A stretch of DNA of 64,000 nt from Limnanthes douglasii subsp. nivea (GCA_036936605.1 JAUPFV010000001.1:321496250-321560249); one strand, 5' to 3'; shown: positions 49,501-61,301, counted from the first letter of the stretch. The notes: generated by a model from the letters alone, not told the origin. Numbers and translations are program-made.

Positions 49501-50010
49501 ATTTGAACATTCCATCTTTCATTTATTACCCTTATCAAACTGAGCATTCACCATAGCACCTCCGGATGTTCATGTTTCAATTTTACTCCTTTTGCGCTAC
49601 CTGAGAAATATGATATTAAGAGACAATTTCTCAAGCTGAAAATAAACAAAATATGATTCGTGAAACTCAAAACAATGTATGACATTTCCAAGATGTGTTC
49701 CCAAATAGTATATGTGACAAGATACTTCATGGAAGCTAAGTTAATAAGTATCATCTTAATTTTTACCTTATCGTTCTTCGCAAATAATTTATCCACCTCA
49801 TCAAGAAACGATTTTGTATTGGTGATCTCTGTCAAAACTGCACCATGAAATGCAAATGAAATTTCTTACTTCATGATTGCTAGACTCAACCTATTTGACT
49901 TCTCCCAAGCCTCCGATTCTTTATTCTTGATAGAAAAACTTTCTTCCGTGAGAGGTATATGCTCATTGATTCTTAATGCCAAGTCATAATTAATCACATT
50001 AAATGTAATA
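46547..50010 (-). pseudogene. Ty1/copia retrotransposon polyprotein, gag to RNase H, decayed
   Basis: All domains occur on the minus strand in copia order. Gag (50000-49550): DLALRINEHIPLTEESFSI, EAWEKSNRLSLAIMK, FLDEVDKLFAKNDK and LASMKYL. CCHC knuckle (49448-49405): CRFYCKKLGHYKKD. Protease (about 49325-49270): LWVDTATTTHVC, where the usual DSGAT is altered but the Asp is kept. Integrase (48766-48557): LTHTDIYGPF, DLQYFLSFIEYFS. RT (47560-47430): HKAQLMAKSFTQR, then GIDFTEIFCLVSSK and ALVAYFDLKI. The RT catalytic block near 47200-47165 reads FLVMYDDDMTT, where Y-V-D-D is usual. RNase H (46834-46547): VGVLNKYMRNP, TIKRVLWYLQQTKHHMLTY and WYFDTDFTKCEESRRSSSC. Gag-pol as one reading unit with integrase before RT is diagnostic of copia. 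Stops and frameshifts are many; LTRs are not resolved. Confidence 0.85.
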
Positions 50011-50937
50011 ATATGTTTTCTTTTCATAACTTAAATCAACCTCATCAAGAATGAGTGTGTTGTTGCATTCCAGATTATGTAGACTCAAATTTCCTAACAT
50101 AACAATATACAAAAAACACATAACCAAATCATCACTATAACATATAACTCGAACAACATTTAACAAACAAACATACATAATAAAACATATTCTTAAAACA
50201 TCAATCAGATACATTTGGAGAAACACATTAACTTGTATATGTATGGGGTTGAATATGATTTATGTTGATTATCTCAGTTGACATAATTGAGAAAATCTTT
50301 CTTTAGGCTGTTTTAGTTCAATGCTTAAGGACCAATTCACATTTAATAATCTCGTGTTCATGATTAATCATGTCAAAAAATAAAGCTTACCCATTAAAAT
50401 TCACATTCTTATAAATAAAAAACTTGTCAAAACTCTGAAATAATCCAAGTCACCAATAGAGATCATTTTGATGATATATTGGATCCTTCATTATTTATTA
50501 AATTCAGACAACTTAAAACATAATAATCATTTCAAAAAGCACCATACAACTATATATACATTTTAGGTCCAAACAATCACCTAATCAATTGCAAACTTAA
50601 AACATATATGTAAACGTATCATTCATGAATCAGCCTTAACAGCGACCATGCCCAAGCTTGCGAAGGCAATCTACCTATCAATAGTTTATGAAAAAAAAAT
50701 AACAACTTTATTGAAACTAAAAGTTTGATACCGCGGCCAAAGATCTATAATCACGGGCACTGTCAGTGTCCATGCTCTTGGTGCAATAACTCTAAATTGA
50801 AATAAGTGTTCTAAAATTTGTTATTATATATTGTAATATTGTTTAACCGAGTTGAATTCTGAAAATATATAATAAGCTGTTACAATCAATCCATATATAA
50901 AGTTCAGAAATTTCAGTCAAGAAAGCAAGAGAGTTTC

Positions 50938-51006
50938 ACATACAAATCTCAACTACATGAAACCATTGACTAACATACAAATCTCAACTACATGAAACCA
51001 TTGACT
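50938..51006. repeat. 35-bp perfect tandem duplication
   Basis: ACATACAAATCTCAACTACA and the next 15 bases occur twice in a row (50938 and 50973) without change, about 0.5 kb downstream of the GRAS stop codon. Confidence 0.9.
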
Positions 51007-51508
51007 AATTTAACTCGACCGGTAGGCCTCTAAAGCTCCACTAACGTTAACTATACAAAGCATTACACATTTTAAATTTTAACAAACTTAAAATGAGAAG
51101 GCTAACGGGAAAAAGATTTTTACGAAAGCATGTTGCAAAAATCCGTCGACAAATAAATTTGTTTACTATTGAAACAGAAAACAAGTGAAGTTCTCAATTA
51201 AAAAATTAACAACAAAACACCAACAACAAAATAAAATTCTTTCATTTACATTCTTTTTACAATTTTGTATCGAACATTTAATATATATATATATAAAAAA
51301 ACATAATCCAAACCATTTATAAATAAGAAAATAGTTAAAAACTGCGAAAATTAATAAAAAGCCTATAGCAAAATATAAAATTTAACAGCTTTCACTAACC
51401 ATTGCTGAGAATGAAGAACCTCCTAATTTCAGAAACACCATCATCAATGTCAGTATAAACAAACACTAAGATCTCCAGACCAGAGAAAAATTACTGGGCA
51501 GTGGAAAC

Positions 51509-51514
51509 TTTATT
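51509..51514 (-). terminator. Candidate poly(A) signal of the GRAS gene
   Basis: AATAAA on the minus strand starts 33 bases past the TGA stop. Plant poly(A) signals are loose, so the real site may lie further on in the T/A-rich sequence down to 51250. Confidence 0.4.
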
Positions 51515-51546
51515 CCCATCCAAATCGAAATCGAAATAAACCCTTA

Positions 51547-53337
51547 TCAGCGCCACGAGGATACAGATAGAAGAGGCACTTCATCCCAAGCTAAAGAGAG
51601 AAACCCAGGTTCCGATTCGATCAAAGAGTATAAAGAACTATAATTGTAATTCCACAACAGTATTTTAGCTTGACTCATGGAGTAATGGCTTAGGTTTACC
51701 GATTCAAACCCTGAGTTCTCCATTAAAACCCTCCATTGTTCTTTGTCCTCAAGCCTTTCTCTCTTCGATTCGGGTTTATTGTCGCCGATCACGTCTGCTA
51801 TCCTTCGACCGAATAATATGTTCTCTACTTTGATTCTCTCTGTTGATTCCCTGCTTAGTTTTGGCTCCAATGATTCGAAAACAGCTGAGAAGAAATGGAG
51901 CGAGTTACTGACTCGGTTAACGAAACCGACTCGGTTCAAACTCGCTTCGTACTCACCTAAAGTAACGATTTCCGGGTTAAGCGATTTAACCAATTTGAGA
52001 ATTCGTTCCACATTTGTTGGAGCTTCGTCGAGGAGATTATACAGCTGAAGCATGAAATTAACTGTCAAAACCTCATCTGAGTCGAGCCGAAAACTCGACC
52101 CGTTCAGCTCGTGAACCGGAGTCAGAATTGGGTTGAACTCGAAGTTCAACTCTAGGATTTTCGCGAAATCACGGAGACGGTTTCCGGTAGCCAAAAGAGA
52201 CGGACCCGGTGTTTTGCCGAGAGCAGGAGCGGGTATACCTGAGATCCGTATCCGGTCCGGTTTCCCAGCGGGTCGGGTCGCGAGGGCTTGTAAAAGAGCA
52301 GACCATTGGATACCTTGAACGATCCCGAAATCGATGATGTGGATCTGTTTCGCGTTCTCTGTAGCTTCGAGAATCGCTTGGTTCGCTGTTAAATGAGCAA
52401 ATTTAGAATAGGGACAAGCGTCGTTTAGGGTTTTGTAAGCGAGAGTGAAGTCTTCACTGGTTATGGCGGTTTCTAAATTTAAAGGGTTTTTTATTGCCTG
52501 AAGAGAGAGTCTGGAAAATAAAGCTTTACTGAAATAGAAACCTACTCTCTCAATCGGGTCTCCATGATCCGATACCTTATCACGGAGCTGGATCAGCGAC
52601 TTGATAGCGAGTTCGGGTTTTGACTCAGTTAATCGAGCGATTTCAATTATCGCGTTCACAATCAGGGACTCTGAGTCATTTTCCGGTGAGCTTAAAATGG
52701 TGTCTATAACCGGTTCGGTTGGTTTACTCTCCACCGGGAGTTGAGGCGGCGGAGGAGGCGGAGATAGTTGTTGTTGAATCGGCGGAGATAGGTCCCACCC
52801 CGATTCAACTCGGGTTTTCTTATCTTCAGGGAAGACAACACTCAGTCGACTCGGGCATGTAACAAACGGGTCAGGTACATAGATAGCATCACAACCACCG
52901 GAAAAATCAGCGTTGCTGGTCTGCCACGAGTCGCAAACAGACTTCATATTAGAAGTAGCCGGCGAATCCCGACCGTCCATCAAACTATCCAACCACTCAT
53001 CCGAATCAAACTCACCACCGGCATCGGTCAAAAAGTCAGAAAATCGAAACCCACCGCCACCGCCATGATGTTGATCCAGATGAGGGATCTGATAACTCGA
53101 TTCACCTGTAACCTGAAATGGGTCAGTAAAAACCGGACCGGCTAGCCCATAACTTGAATCGGAGAATCTAAAACCACCCGAGTTATGGTCAAACGAGTTA
53201 ACTCCCCCGCCGCCGCCACCGACCACGAAGTGTTGGTGTTGCTCTTGTTGTTGAAGTTGTTCTTGTTGCTGTTTTTGTTTAATTACTTGTTGGGCTATCG
53301 CCATTAAATTCCCACTGTCGGCGCACATGTATGCCAT
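51547..53337 (-). CDS. SCL8: GRAS-family transcription regulator, SCARECROW-LIKE 8 type
   Basis: Intronless, 596 residues. The ATG at 53337-53335 is the first in frame; the frame is closed by TAG nine codons earlier, and there is no ATG in the predicted leader. The N-terminus [20 protein letters not shown] with its Gln-rich stretch, then Gly- and Asp-rich disordered sequence (to about residue 215), is typical of the SCL8 subgroup. The GRAS domain fills the rest: LRI (220-285), VHIID block as [20 protein letters not shown] (332-351), LRII (about 382-413), PFYRE region (about 422-492) and SAW (about 520-596), ending [12 protein letters not shown] proteins act in the nucleus as transcriptional regulators, mostly by binding other factors. 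All C-terminal motifs are present and there are no stops, so it should be functional. It is the only intact host gene here. The SCL8 label is by motif memory; another GRAS subgroup is possible. Confidence 0.93.
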   Translation of the reverse strand: MAYMCADSGNLMAIAQQVIKQKQQQEQLQQQEQHQHFVVGGGGGGVNSFDHNSGGFRFSDSSYGLAGPVFTDPFQVTGESSYQIPHLDQHHGGGGGFRFSDFLTDAGGEFDSDEWLDSLMDGRDSPATSNMKSVCDSWQTSNADFSGGCDAIYVPDPFVTCPSRLSVVFPEDKKTRVESGWDLSPPIQQQLSPPPPPPQLPVESKPTEPVIDTILSSPENDSESLIVNAIIEIARLTESKPELAIKSLIQLRDKVSDHGDPIERVGFYFSKALFSRLSLQAIKNPLNLETAITSEDFTLAYKTLNDACPYSKFAHLTANQAILEATENAKQIHIIDFGIVQGIQWSALLQALATRPAGKPDRIRISGIPAPALGKTPGPSLLATGNRLRDFAKILELNFEFNPILTPVHELNGSSFRLDSDEVLTVNFMLQLYNLLDEAPTNVERILKLVKSLNPEIVTLGEYEASLNRVGFVNRVSNSLHFFSAVFESLEPKLSRESTERIKVENILFGRRIADVIGDNKPESKRERLEDKEQWRVLMENSGFESVNLSHYSMSQAKILLWNYNYSSLYSLIESEPGFLSLAWDEVPLLSVSSWR

Positions 53338-53580
53338 TTTTTCCGGCCAAATCTCGCCGAACAACTAGAAGAAATTAACACAACGACAAAAAAAAAATTG
53401 CTAAAAAAACTGAATTTGAAAACCAGAGATTTATTCTAAAGGTTGGCAGTAAAATCTGAATCAGCTTGGATTTGAGAGAGAAAGAGAAAGAAAAAGAGTG
53501 AGGTGAGGTCAGTGACTGAGAAGGAAGACTATAGAGACTGGAGCAGGTTAAAGTTGCTCCAAATAGATAGAGGGTCCCAC

Positions 53581-53591
53581 TTTTATATAAA
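53581..53591 (-). promoter_or_regulatory. TATA box of the GRAS gene
   Basis: TTTATATAAAA on the minus strand, about 245 bases before the ATG. The following leader has a CT-rich patch (TCTTTTTCTTTCTCTTTCTC near 53496-53476), common near plant transcription starts. A start near 53555 and a 5' UTR of about 215 bases are inferred. Confidence 0.65.
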
Positions 53592-53599
53592 TTCATTAT

Positions 53600-55096
53600 A
53601 ATAATACAAATAAAAACTCAAAAGACATTAATAAAAATAATGACGTTACAATAGGGTTTCAACTCGTGATATTCTTGGACCGTTCTATTTTTTTGTTGTT
53701 GTTACATGAATTTGGGTATTGCTGTTTAAGCTTAAATTGCGTATAAAGATTAAGACGTCAACTTTATTTTCTTAATTTTCCTATTTGTAGTCGTATGAAA
53801 CATAAATATCGACATCTTCCAAGTTCAAACAAATAAACCAACTTGTTTTAAGAAAAGGTGTTTATAAATAGCGACTTAAATTTGTTGGAGTACGACGTAG
53901 ACGATATCCGAACAACGAGTATACATCTGAAATATAAATATAACATTTACCATTTTCGATTTTTTATTATTAATTTGTAAATAGTGGTAGTAGTATAATT
54001 TATACAATCTATATAGTATTTGAAAATAATTTTGTACGGATTCAGTCTGTCCAATTTCTGTACATACATAGTTAAGACTGAAAAATGGTACTATTGTAAT
54101 TATTGACCCTTACGCTGTAGGAGTAGTAGTACTATGAGAATCATGACGACATATCACGGGGACGAGTTAGCTAACTCCTAGTTTATTCAATTTAATTTGA
54201 TTACATGTCTAAATTCTAATGATTTTTATATTTGTGTTCAATTAAGTTTGATCTATAGTTTAATTAATTTAATTGTTTAGATCTCGTATGTTGGATCTTA
54301 TATTATCAATTTTTTATTTTTTTTATATCAAATCTAATATTATTTTGAACGATTTTATATTCATCTTAAAAATTAATATAAATACAAATTACTAGGCTCT
54401 ACTACATTTTCTATTTTATTATCAATTATTTTTTAAAATTTTAAAATTATTTTCCAACTTTTTTACTTTTTCAAATACGATTTTTAGAGTTCAAAATACG
54501 TAATACAAATCCAATAATATCATTTGATTTTAATTTCGTTCTTTGATTTTGTAGTTATTTAGGTTTCAAAATTTAATTAAAAGTCGCTGTTTTTATCCCT
54601 CTTATTGATTGTTAGTGTGTAAAATTAAAAGAGCTATTTTATCTCTTATATATATAATAATTAGGATTTGAGTGATTTAGGATTTTAGGTTTCCAAATTG
54701 AGTTTATATTGTTCGTCCCAACTATCACGCGGTTACTTTCAAAGTCGCCGCATACATCGCATGACGATGATGTAGTTCATCGTAAAATTACGCGTAACGA
54801 CGACCAGATTCATTGTGTAATCTATGCGATGAAGATGATATTATGCATTTACTCCGTGTAATCTTTGCAGTTTCATTGCTACATCTATGCGATTTCGTTA
54901 TACTTCCATATATGTTTTCTTCACTCGGTTCATATGTCGTGTGATACTAATTGATAGAAAACTCGCAAGAGTACGATTTCTGTTATGGTTTTGATTTAGT
55001 ATTTTAACTCCAGATATCGAACTTTAAAAATATATATAGTATTTTATAAAACCAACCCATCAATACAAAGTAAAAAAGAAACATAACTTAATTAAG
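53600..55096. other. Upstream intergenic region of the GRAS gene
   Basis: Mostly AT-rich. A more mixed stretch at 54715-54960 repeats words like ATCTATGCGAT (about 54821 and 54885), but there is no gene or bounded repeat. Confidence 0.4.
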
Positions 55097-55109
55097 GATC
55101 TAAATAATC
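55097..55109. repeat. Left 13-bp target duplication of the LINE insertion
   Basis: GATCTAAATAATC is repeated exactly at 56726-56738. Confidence 0.85.
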
Positions 55110-56725
55110 TGGTAATGGTAACTTAGATTTCCGGTTAGATCAATGGCATAGTTCTAAACCCTTAATCACTTTAACAGCAATTAATTCTCACCATTACACA
55201 CAAACAAAGATAAATAAGTATTGGAGTAACAATAATTGGGACATAACCAAACTGTAAAGAAATCTACCTTCTAAATATGTCAATGAAATCATCAAAATAA
55301 GGTTTAGCATAAGTATAGATGACTCTATCATTTGGAAACTCTCCTTTGATGGTTCATTCAACTTAAAAAACACTGTTAATGAAGTTAGACAGAAACACAC
55401 AACATCAATAATAAAAGATAAAATCTGGAGCAATACTTCTCCAAAGAAATGTTCTTTCACTTTTTGGAGGGTATTGAACAACATATTAAGTGTGGACACA
55501 ATATTACAAAGGAAAGGTTTCCAATTAGCATCTAAATGTACTAATTGCCAGAACTTAGAAACACTGAATCATGTTTTTGTATCCTGTGAAGCTTCTTGGT
55601 ATGTTTGGTATTTCTTTTCTGCAAAATTCAACATATGTATAGGTAGACAAATGACTGTGAATCACATTATTAATCTATGGTTTCTATCTGCATATAAAAG
55701 AACTCATATACGTATTATTCTTCCTTCTCTGATTATATGGTCCATATGGTATGCTAGAAATAGCTATAAACACAAAACTTAACCATATCATTTAAGAAGA
55801 TTATCAATCATATTTCTTTCATGCTTATATCTTTAGATTCAGCATCATATCTAACTAGAAAACACTTGTGAAAAGACATACATTTAGCTAAGGAATTAAG
55901 ATGTTTCAACCATATTAAGTCATCTAAACCTTTCATATACATCATTTGGACTTTGCCTTTACATAATCGAATCAAAATGAATTGTGATGGATATTCCTTG
56001 CACAATGGTGAATCAAGCTATGGTTACATTCTAAGGAATAAACTTGGAACTCTTTTATTTGCTAAAGGTGATGTTATTGGAAAATGATCTCCCTTAACTG
56101 CTGAAATTTTAGCACTGCTCAATGGCCTGATGTATTGTAAAAACCAGAATATGAATATAGTAGATATAGAGATAGACTGCCTAAGTTTATTTAGCATGCT
56201 AGCTACAGGAAAGTACCTTTGGTATTTAGAGCAAATTCTTCAATACTGTAGAAACCTGATTAAGCCACAAATGACACTCAAACACATATACAGAGAACAA
56301 AATTCAGCTGCAGACTAGATTGCCAAACATACTCTTAAGATTCAATCTGATTTCATAGCTGATTCAAATCATACATTGCATGAACTAGCTGCCATCACAC
56401 TGTTAGACTCATTAAACCTTGGGCACTTTAGATTTTTTTTGAAACTGACTACCAGCTTGGCAAGTTGAGAAACTTGATCATACTTATCTCTCTTTTGCGG
56501 GAAGTCAATGAATGAAGCACAAGGACACTAAGAGGAAGCATAATGACACTAGGAGAAAACGCTATCAAAGGGATCAACGAAGGGATTCTTAGGCATCAAC
56601 AGAAACAATTAACTATGTAATAGCTATAGATTGTAGTTAAAAATGTAATTCAACATGTAAATCATAAACATAATGTAAATTTCCTTAACATCAATAAAAA
56701 TTGAATTTCTTGGGGAAAAAATAAT
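55110..56725 (+). mobile_element. 5'-truncated LINE insertion (zf-RVT and RNase H end), 1,616 bp
   Basis: The insert starts inside coding sequence (GNGNLDFRL, the post-RT G-NG block) and is bracketed by 13-bp duplications. Frame 1 reads LPSKYVNEIIKIRF, DSIIWKLSFDGSFNLKNTVN, then the reverse-transcriptase zinc-binding domain: IWSNTSPKKCSFTFWRVLNN, CTNCQNLETLNHVFVSCEA and LIIWSIWYARN. After a frameshift, an RNase H follows (about 55944-56340): IKMNCDGYSLHNGESSYGYI, LTAEILALLNGL and VDIEIDCLSLFSMLATGKY, keeping D, E and D. Stops: TAA 55255, TGA near 56085, TAG before IAKH. The 3' end AATAAAAATTGAATTTCTTG plus GGGAAAAAATAAT serves as the A-rich tail. The 5' truncation and variable-length duplication fit target-primed reverse transcription. 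It was dead on arrival. Confidence 0.88.
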
Positions 56726-56738
56726 GATCTAAATAATC
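56726..56738. repeat. Right 13-bp target duplication of the LINE insertion
   Basis: GATCTAAATAATC, exact match to 55097-55109, directly after the A-rich 3' end. Confidence 0.85.
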
Positions 56739-56939
56739 AATTTTTGGTGGAAAAACTAAAATCTATAATTGAAATATAAAAATGTAACTAATACGAATGA
56801 ATTGTTCCATGATATTTTGAATATGAATGTGCGTCTTATTTCGTTTTAACAATTAATAAAATTTAATCTAACTTAATTATTTCAAAGTCAAGTTCTTTTT
56901 TAGAGTGTTGTGATCATCTTCTGTTCTCACACAACTAAC

Positions 56940-58077
56940 ATTATTGTTAGTGAAACCAATAATATCCAAACAAGGTCCGACCTAATACTAACAAGACTCA
57001 TTAGGCCAAATCCTAGCCACTCAGCCGAAATAGTAACCAACAATTGGGAAACACCTATCCGAGATGCTTTAGGAGGTAATACGAGCTTCGACTCTTACCT
57101 TATTTCAAAAAATCTTAACAAAAAAAACAAAGCAATCACACCGCAAGAGATTAACGTGGTTCAGATCGTGAAGAAATCCTACATCCACGGATAACAGACA
57201 TAATTTTTATATAGGAAGTTACAAGAAGACTCTCAGACACTAAACACTAAATCACTCATTTGTTACACAACTCTATTATAGGTTTACAAAGAATCTGTGA
57301 ATCTCAATGCATATTCAAGTGTTTATATTTTACCTCACTACACTATTTACAAATATACTTGTCAATTTCCTCTAAACCGCCACTCGTCTATTGTATCGTG
57401 TCGCCGCACATTGCAAAATAATATATTCTTCTATTATAGGTCGGCTGTGATCAATCATTTTATTTTATTTTAAGGAATCTAATTACTAGAACACTTAATT
57501 AATAGGAAATCTAATTAATATAGTATACCAAATTAATAAAAGATATAATTAATATAGAATATCTAATTAATATAGAAGACTAAATCAATAGATATTTAAT
57601 TATTATAGAAAATTTAGATAATATAGAGTATCTAATTATTATAGAGATCTAATTAATATTTAAACAATTTGAATAAAAGATTGTGCTTGGAGTTACTTTT
57701 AGCCTACACCTAATAATTCCCCACCTAGGCTTATAGTAACTCAAATATCTGATATCTCGATGCTCCAACTACTCACTAGATACAAATTGTCTACGTGCAC
57801 ACTTGGAGTGATCAAACCCTTATACTCAAACCCTTCATAGTCTAACAAACCTATAGATAGAAGGTTATGTTTAAATTAAGGAACATGCCTAACATTTGTT
57901 AAAGCTTTTTCGAGACCAATATATAGCTTGAATCTAATACTTCCCTCATGGAATCCATCATTATGATTGCGCTTGACGTTACTCTAATACATACGATCTT
58001 CACCTTCTACTTTTTCATTTTTTCTAACAATGAATATTGATATCAGATTTTCATGCTAAACGCACTATTTTTTAGGG
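56940..58077. repeat. Repeat family R, copy A
   Basis: Order of blocks: AAACCAATAATATCC... and GGTAATACGAGCTTCGACTC (56953-57110); GTGGTTCAGATCGTGAAGAA then CTACATCCACGG (57157-57190); AATGCATATTCAAGTGTTTA (about 57307); an array of TCTAATTAATATAGAA words (57480-57660); then GATGCTCCAACTACTCACTA and a tail (57690-58077). The wording resembles plant LTRs (GTGGTTC...ATCCACGG), but no TG...CA ends were fixed. Confidence 0.7.
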
Positions 58078-58760
58078 AAACCAACAATATCCTAACAAGA
58101 TCTTACTCAACCCTAACAAAACTCGCCATACCGAATCTTAACCACTTATTTTAAGTAGTGACTAATAATTGGCCAAAACCTACCCGAGAGGTTGTACTAG
58201 GTAATACGAGATTCAGATCTTATCTTATTTCAAGAATAAAATTAACAAGAAATAAAAAGGAAAATAGATTACAAAGTAATATCTTCTTCTATTTATAGAT
58301 CAGTTGTGATAATTTTTAATTTATTAATTAAGAAATCTAATTAATATAGAAGACTCAATTAATATGAAATCTAATTAATATAGAAAATCAAATTAATAGA
58401 AGATTTAATTAATGTAGAAATCTAACTAATATATAAAATTTAATTAATATATAATATCAAATTAATATATATGGTCTAATTAATATTGAATATCTAATTA
58501 ATATATAATTAATATAATTAATATAAAAAAATAAATTAATACATAAATCTAATTAATATAAAAGATTGGTTTAGAAAATGAGATTCCGCTTTGAGTTATT
58601 TATAGTCACACTTAATAATTCTCCGCTCAAGCTTATAGTAACTCTAGTATTCGTTACCCCGATGCTCCAACTACTCACTAGAGACAAATTGTCCACATAC
58701 ACGCCCTGAGTGGTCAATTTCCATGCAGTATGTAAACTTTACGAGGTAATCCTCCCTTAA
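58078..58760. repeat. Repeat family R, copy B
   Basis: It repeats copy A in the same direction in shorter form: AAACCAACAATATCCTAACA, GTAATACGAGATTCAG, an array of CTAATTAATATAGAA words (58330-58560) and GATGCTCCAACTACTCACTA (58661-58680). The following minus frame (58757-58957; QMDVTTAFLDYEVDRLVY) faintly resembles copia RT but is not assigned. Confidence 0.7.
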
Positions 58761-59382
58761 TAGACTAGTCTATCGACCTCATAATCTAAGAAAGCGGTAG
58801 TAACATCCATCTGACCTATCCTAATATGAGACTGGACAACACTTGATAATTGCTCTGCAGTTTGAACATCTGAAGCCTTTGATCCATCAAACTTCAAGTC
58901 AAAACCCAAACCCAATAATGGTTGAACTTCTTTTACAAAATCCGAACCCGAACTCAACTTAAATACAACTTACATAGAGACGTGCACATCTCTACCCTTA
59001 TGTTCAAACTTCATATCAACCCCAGTTCCAAACCAACACCTATTACATCTCCATGACGACCGAAAGTCCAGAGGGCTCCCGTTGACAATAATATTTGTCC
59101 AAACAGCCCATTCACTCAACCTCTTGTTCTATCAAGTTGTGAGAAGTATAGTCCTTGCTCAAAGTAAGCTACGACTCATCTTCTCAATTGTTATATACTT
59201 TAAGATGCTATTCAATATTTTGGGCCTAAACATACCAAAAGAGATAAATAGCGAGTGAATGGGCGATTCACTAGTACCTCGCCATTATAAGTCATAAACC
59301 TATTTAGGTAATTCCTATAATGGATCTTCACCTGCTTTGACAAGCCTTACTGCCTCCAGCCAAATCTCAATAGATCATTTCC

Positions 59383-59896
59383 GGCTAAAAACTGTTACTG
59401 GTCACCAGTGTTTGGCACCTGTTGCATTTTTGCTACTAAGGTTTCATCGCCCTCAAAACAGGTCATCTTTGATTAAGAATGTTGCATATATGGTCACCAT
59501 TTCATCCCAATTAACTATAAGGTGACATGAGGCATCCAAAGTTACAATTTTTTGTTACAAATATACTCACTGAATATTTCACACCTAAAATATCCCTTTT
59601 TGATGATAATCTATATCAACACTAGCGCGACTAAAAATACGGGTACTAGACATTTTAAATCCAAAGAAACAAATCGATTTTAGGGGTATTTTAAGTGTGA
59701 AATGTCTAATTACTGTGTTTGTAACAAAAAATTATAAATTTGGGTTCCACATGTCTCTGTATAGTTAATTGTCATGCGTCAATGACTATATATGTAACAT
59801 TCTTAAACATAGGTGACCAATTTTAGGCCCGAAAAAACCTTAGTGACAGGTTTGCAACATGTGTCAAACACTGATGACCAATCAAGGTTTTTAGCC
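59383..59896. mobile_element. Foldback element with long inverted repeats, 514 bp, Mutator-like duplication
   Basis: Left end GGCTAAAAAC, right end GTTTTTAGCC. The arms pair over most of their length: CAGTGTTTGGCACCTGTTGC faces the reverse complement of GCAACATGTGTCAAACACTG, and AATTTTTTGTTACAAATA (sense near 59547) faces TTTGTAACAAAAAATTA (near 59720). The flanks GATCATTTCC (59373-59382) and GATCAATTCC (59897-59906) match at 9 of 10 bases. A 9-10-bp duplication and long inverted ends point to a non-autonomous Mutator-like (foldback) element. It carries no gene and lies inside the R repeat block. Confidence 0.85.
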
Positions 59897-60019
59897 GATC
59901 AATTCCATACTTTAGAAGCCTCTTCTCATATGAACCCATCTATGACTAAAATACCATCATCTTGATCAGCCTCCATAATAACATAGAGTCTTGAAAAACC
60001 CTAAGTCTTCCATCTTCAC

Positions 60020-61160
60020 CCTTATACTCAAACCATTCATCATCTAACAGATGTGGACGTAAAGTTACGTTTAAATTCAAGGACATACTTCACATTTGTT
60101 ATAAAAAATTCGAGTCAAGTAGATAGCTTGAATCTAGTACTTTCTTAATGGAATCCATTATTGTGACGATACTTGACTTTACTTAAAGATATGCAATTTT
60201 CATCTTTCTACTTTGTCTTCTTTACCAATAGCGAATATTGATATCAGATCTCCACACTCACCGCAGCATTTATCAGGAAAACCAATAATATCATAACAAG
60301 ATCTAACCATCCATAACAAGACTCGTTAGGCCGTATCCTAGCCACTCAAACAAAGTAGTGACCCGAGAGGACATTGGAGGTAATATAAGCTTCATCTCTT
60401 ACTTTATTTTAAGAACAAAGTTAATAAGAAAGAATAAGAAAAATAAATCAATCGGACAATAAGAGATTTAAGAGATTTGTGTGATTAGATTGTGAATAAA
60501 TCTGGTAACATATACTTTTTTTTATAAATAAATAGGTTATAAAAAGACTCTCAAACACTAAACACTCAATCAATCAATCAATCTGTTATTACAAAACTCT
60601 AAACACTTAATCAATCAATTTGTTATTACAAAACTCTATTCTGGATATATAAATAATCAATCTGTTATTACAAAACTCTAAACACTTAATCAATCAATCT
60701 GTTATTACAAAACTCTCTTCTGGATATATAAATAATCTGTGAACCTCAAAATGCATATTCAAGTGTTTATATACTACCTTACTAAACTTTCTACAAACAG
60801 ACTCGCCAATTTCTTCTGAACCATCGCTCATCTATGTCTCGTGCCGCCACATTGCAAAACGTTATCTTCTTCTATTTATAGGGTGGTTGTGATATATCAT
60901 AATCTATTAATTAAAAAACCTAATTAATATAAAAGACTCAATTAATATGAAATCTAATTAATATAATATACCAATTTAATAGAAGATCTAATTAATATTG
61001 AAGACCAAATCAATAGAAAATCTAATAAAAAAATCTAATAAATATAAAAGATTTAATTAATATAGAAGATCTAATTAATATATAAATCTAATTTATATAT
61101 AACCGTTTTAAATAGAAAATTATGATTCCAGTTACTTCTAGCATACATTTAACACTTCTC
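60020..61160. repeat. Repeat family R, copy C
   Basis: The tail block comes first (CCCTTATACTCAAACCATTC at 60020; GAATATTGATATCAGATCTC near 60233), then AAAACCAATAATATC (60277), GGAGGTAATATAAGCTTCA, AATGCATATTCAAGTGTTTA (near 60749) and a TCTAATTAATAT array (60900-61095), and GTTACTTCTAGCATACATTTAACAC. It has the same order and orientation as copies A and B. Confidence 0.7.
60582..60735. repeat. 79-bp tandem duplication inside copy C
   Basis: TCTGTTATTACAAAACTCTA starts at 60582 and 60661; each unit ends with TTCTGGATATATAAATAATC. This explains why copy C is longer than A and B over the same block. Confidence 0.85.
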
Positions 61161-61164
61161 GTAT

Positions 61165-61267
61165 CTGTAGTTATATATCTAGTCCCTTACATCATATAAT
61201 AATTGGATCATAAATCTAAAAACCTAGTTCAAATATCATTAGGTCATAACGACTATCAACCTAAATC

Positions 61268-61301
<34 letters not shown>

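Noticed and set aside
51743..52318. Plus-strand open frames opposite the GRAS gene
   Set aside because: They mirror the codon structure of the real minus-strand gene and have no domain of their own.
53338..53364. Nine-codon N-terminal extension of the GRAS frame
   Set aside because: It begins with TTG directly after a stop; the first ATG at 53337 gives the family-typical N-terminus.
53375..53596. 73-residue minus-strand frame upstream of the GRAS gene
   Set aside because: It starts at or before the TATA box and covers the predicted leader; hydrophobic residues come from the CT-rich sequence.
58757..58957. Copia RT fragment (QMDVTTAFLDYEVDRLVY)
   Set aside because: One short similarity to the QMDV-x-TAFL block is not enough; no neighbouring RT motifs were found.
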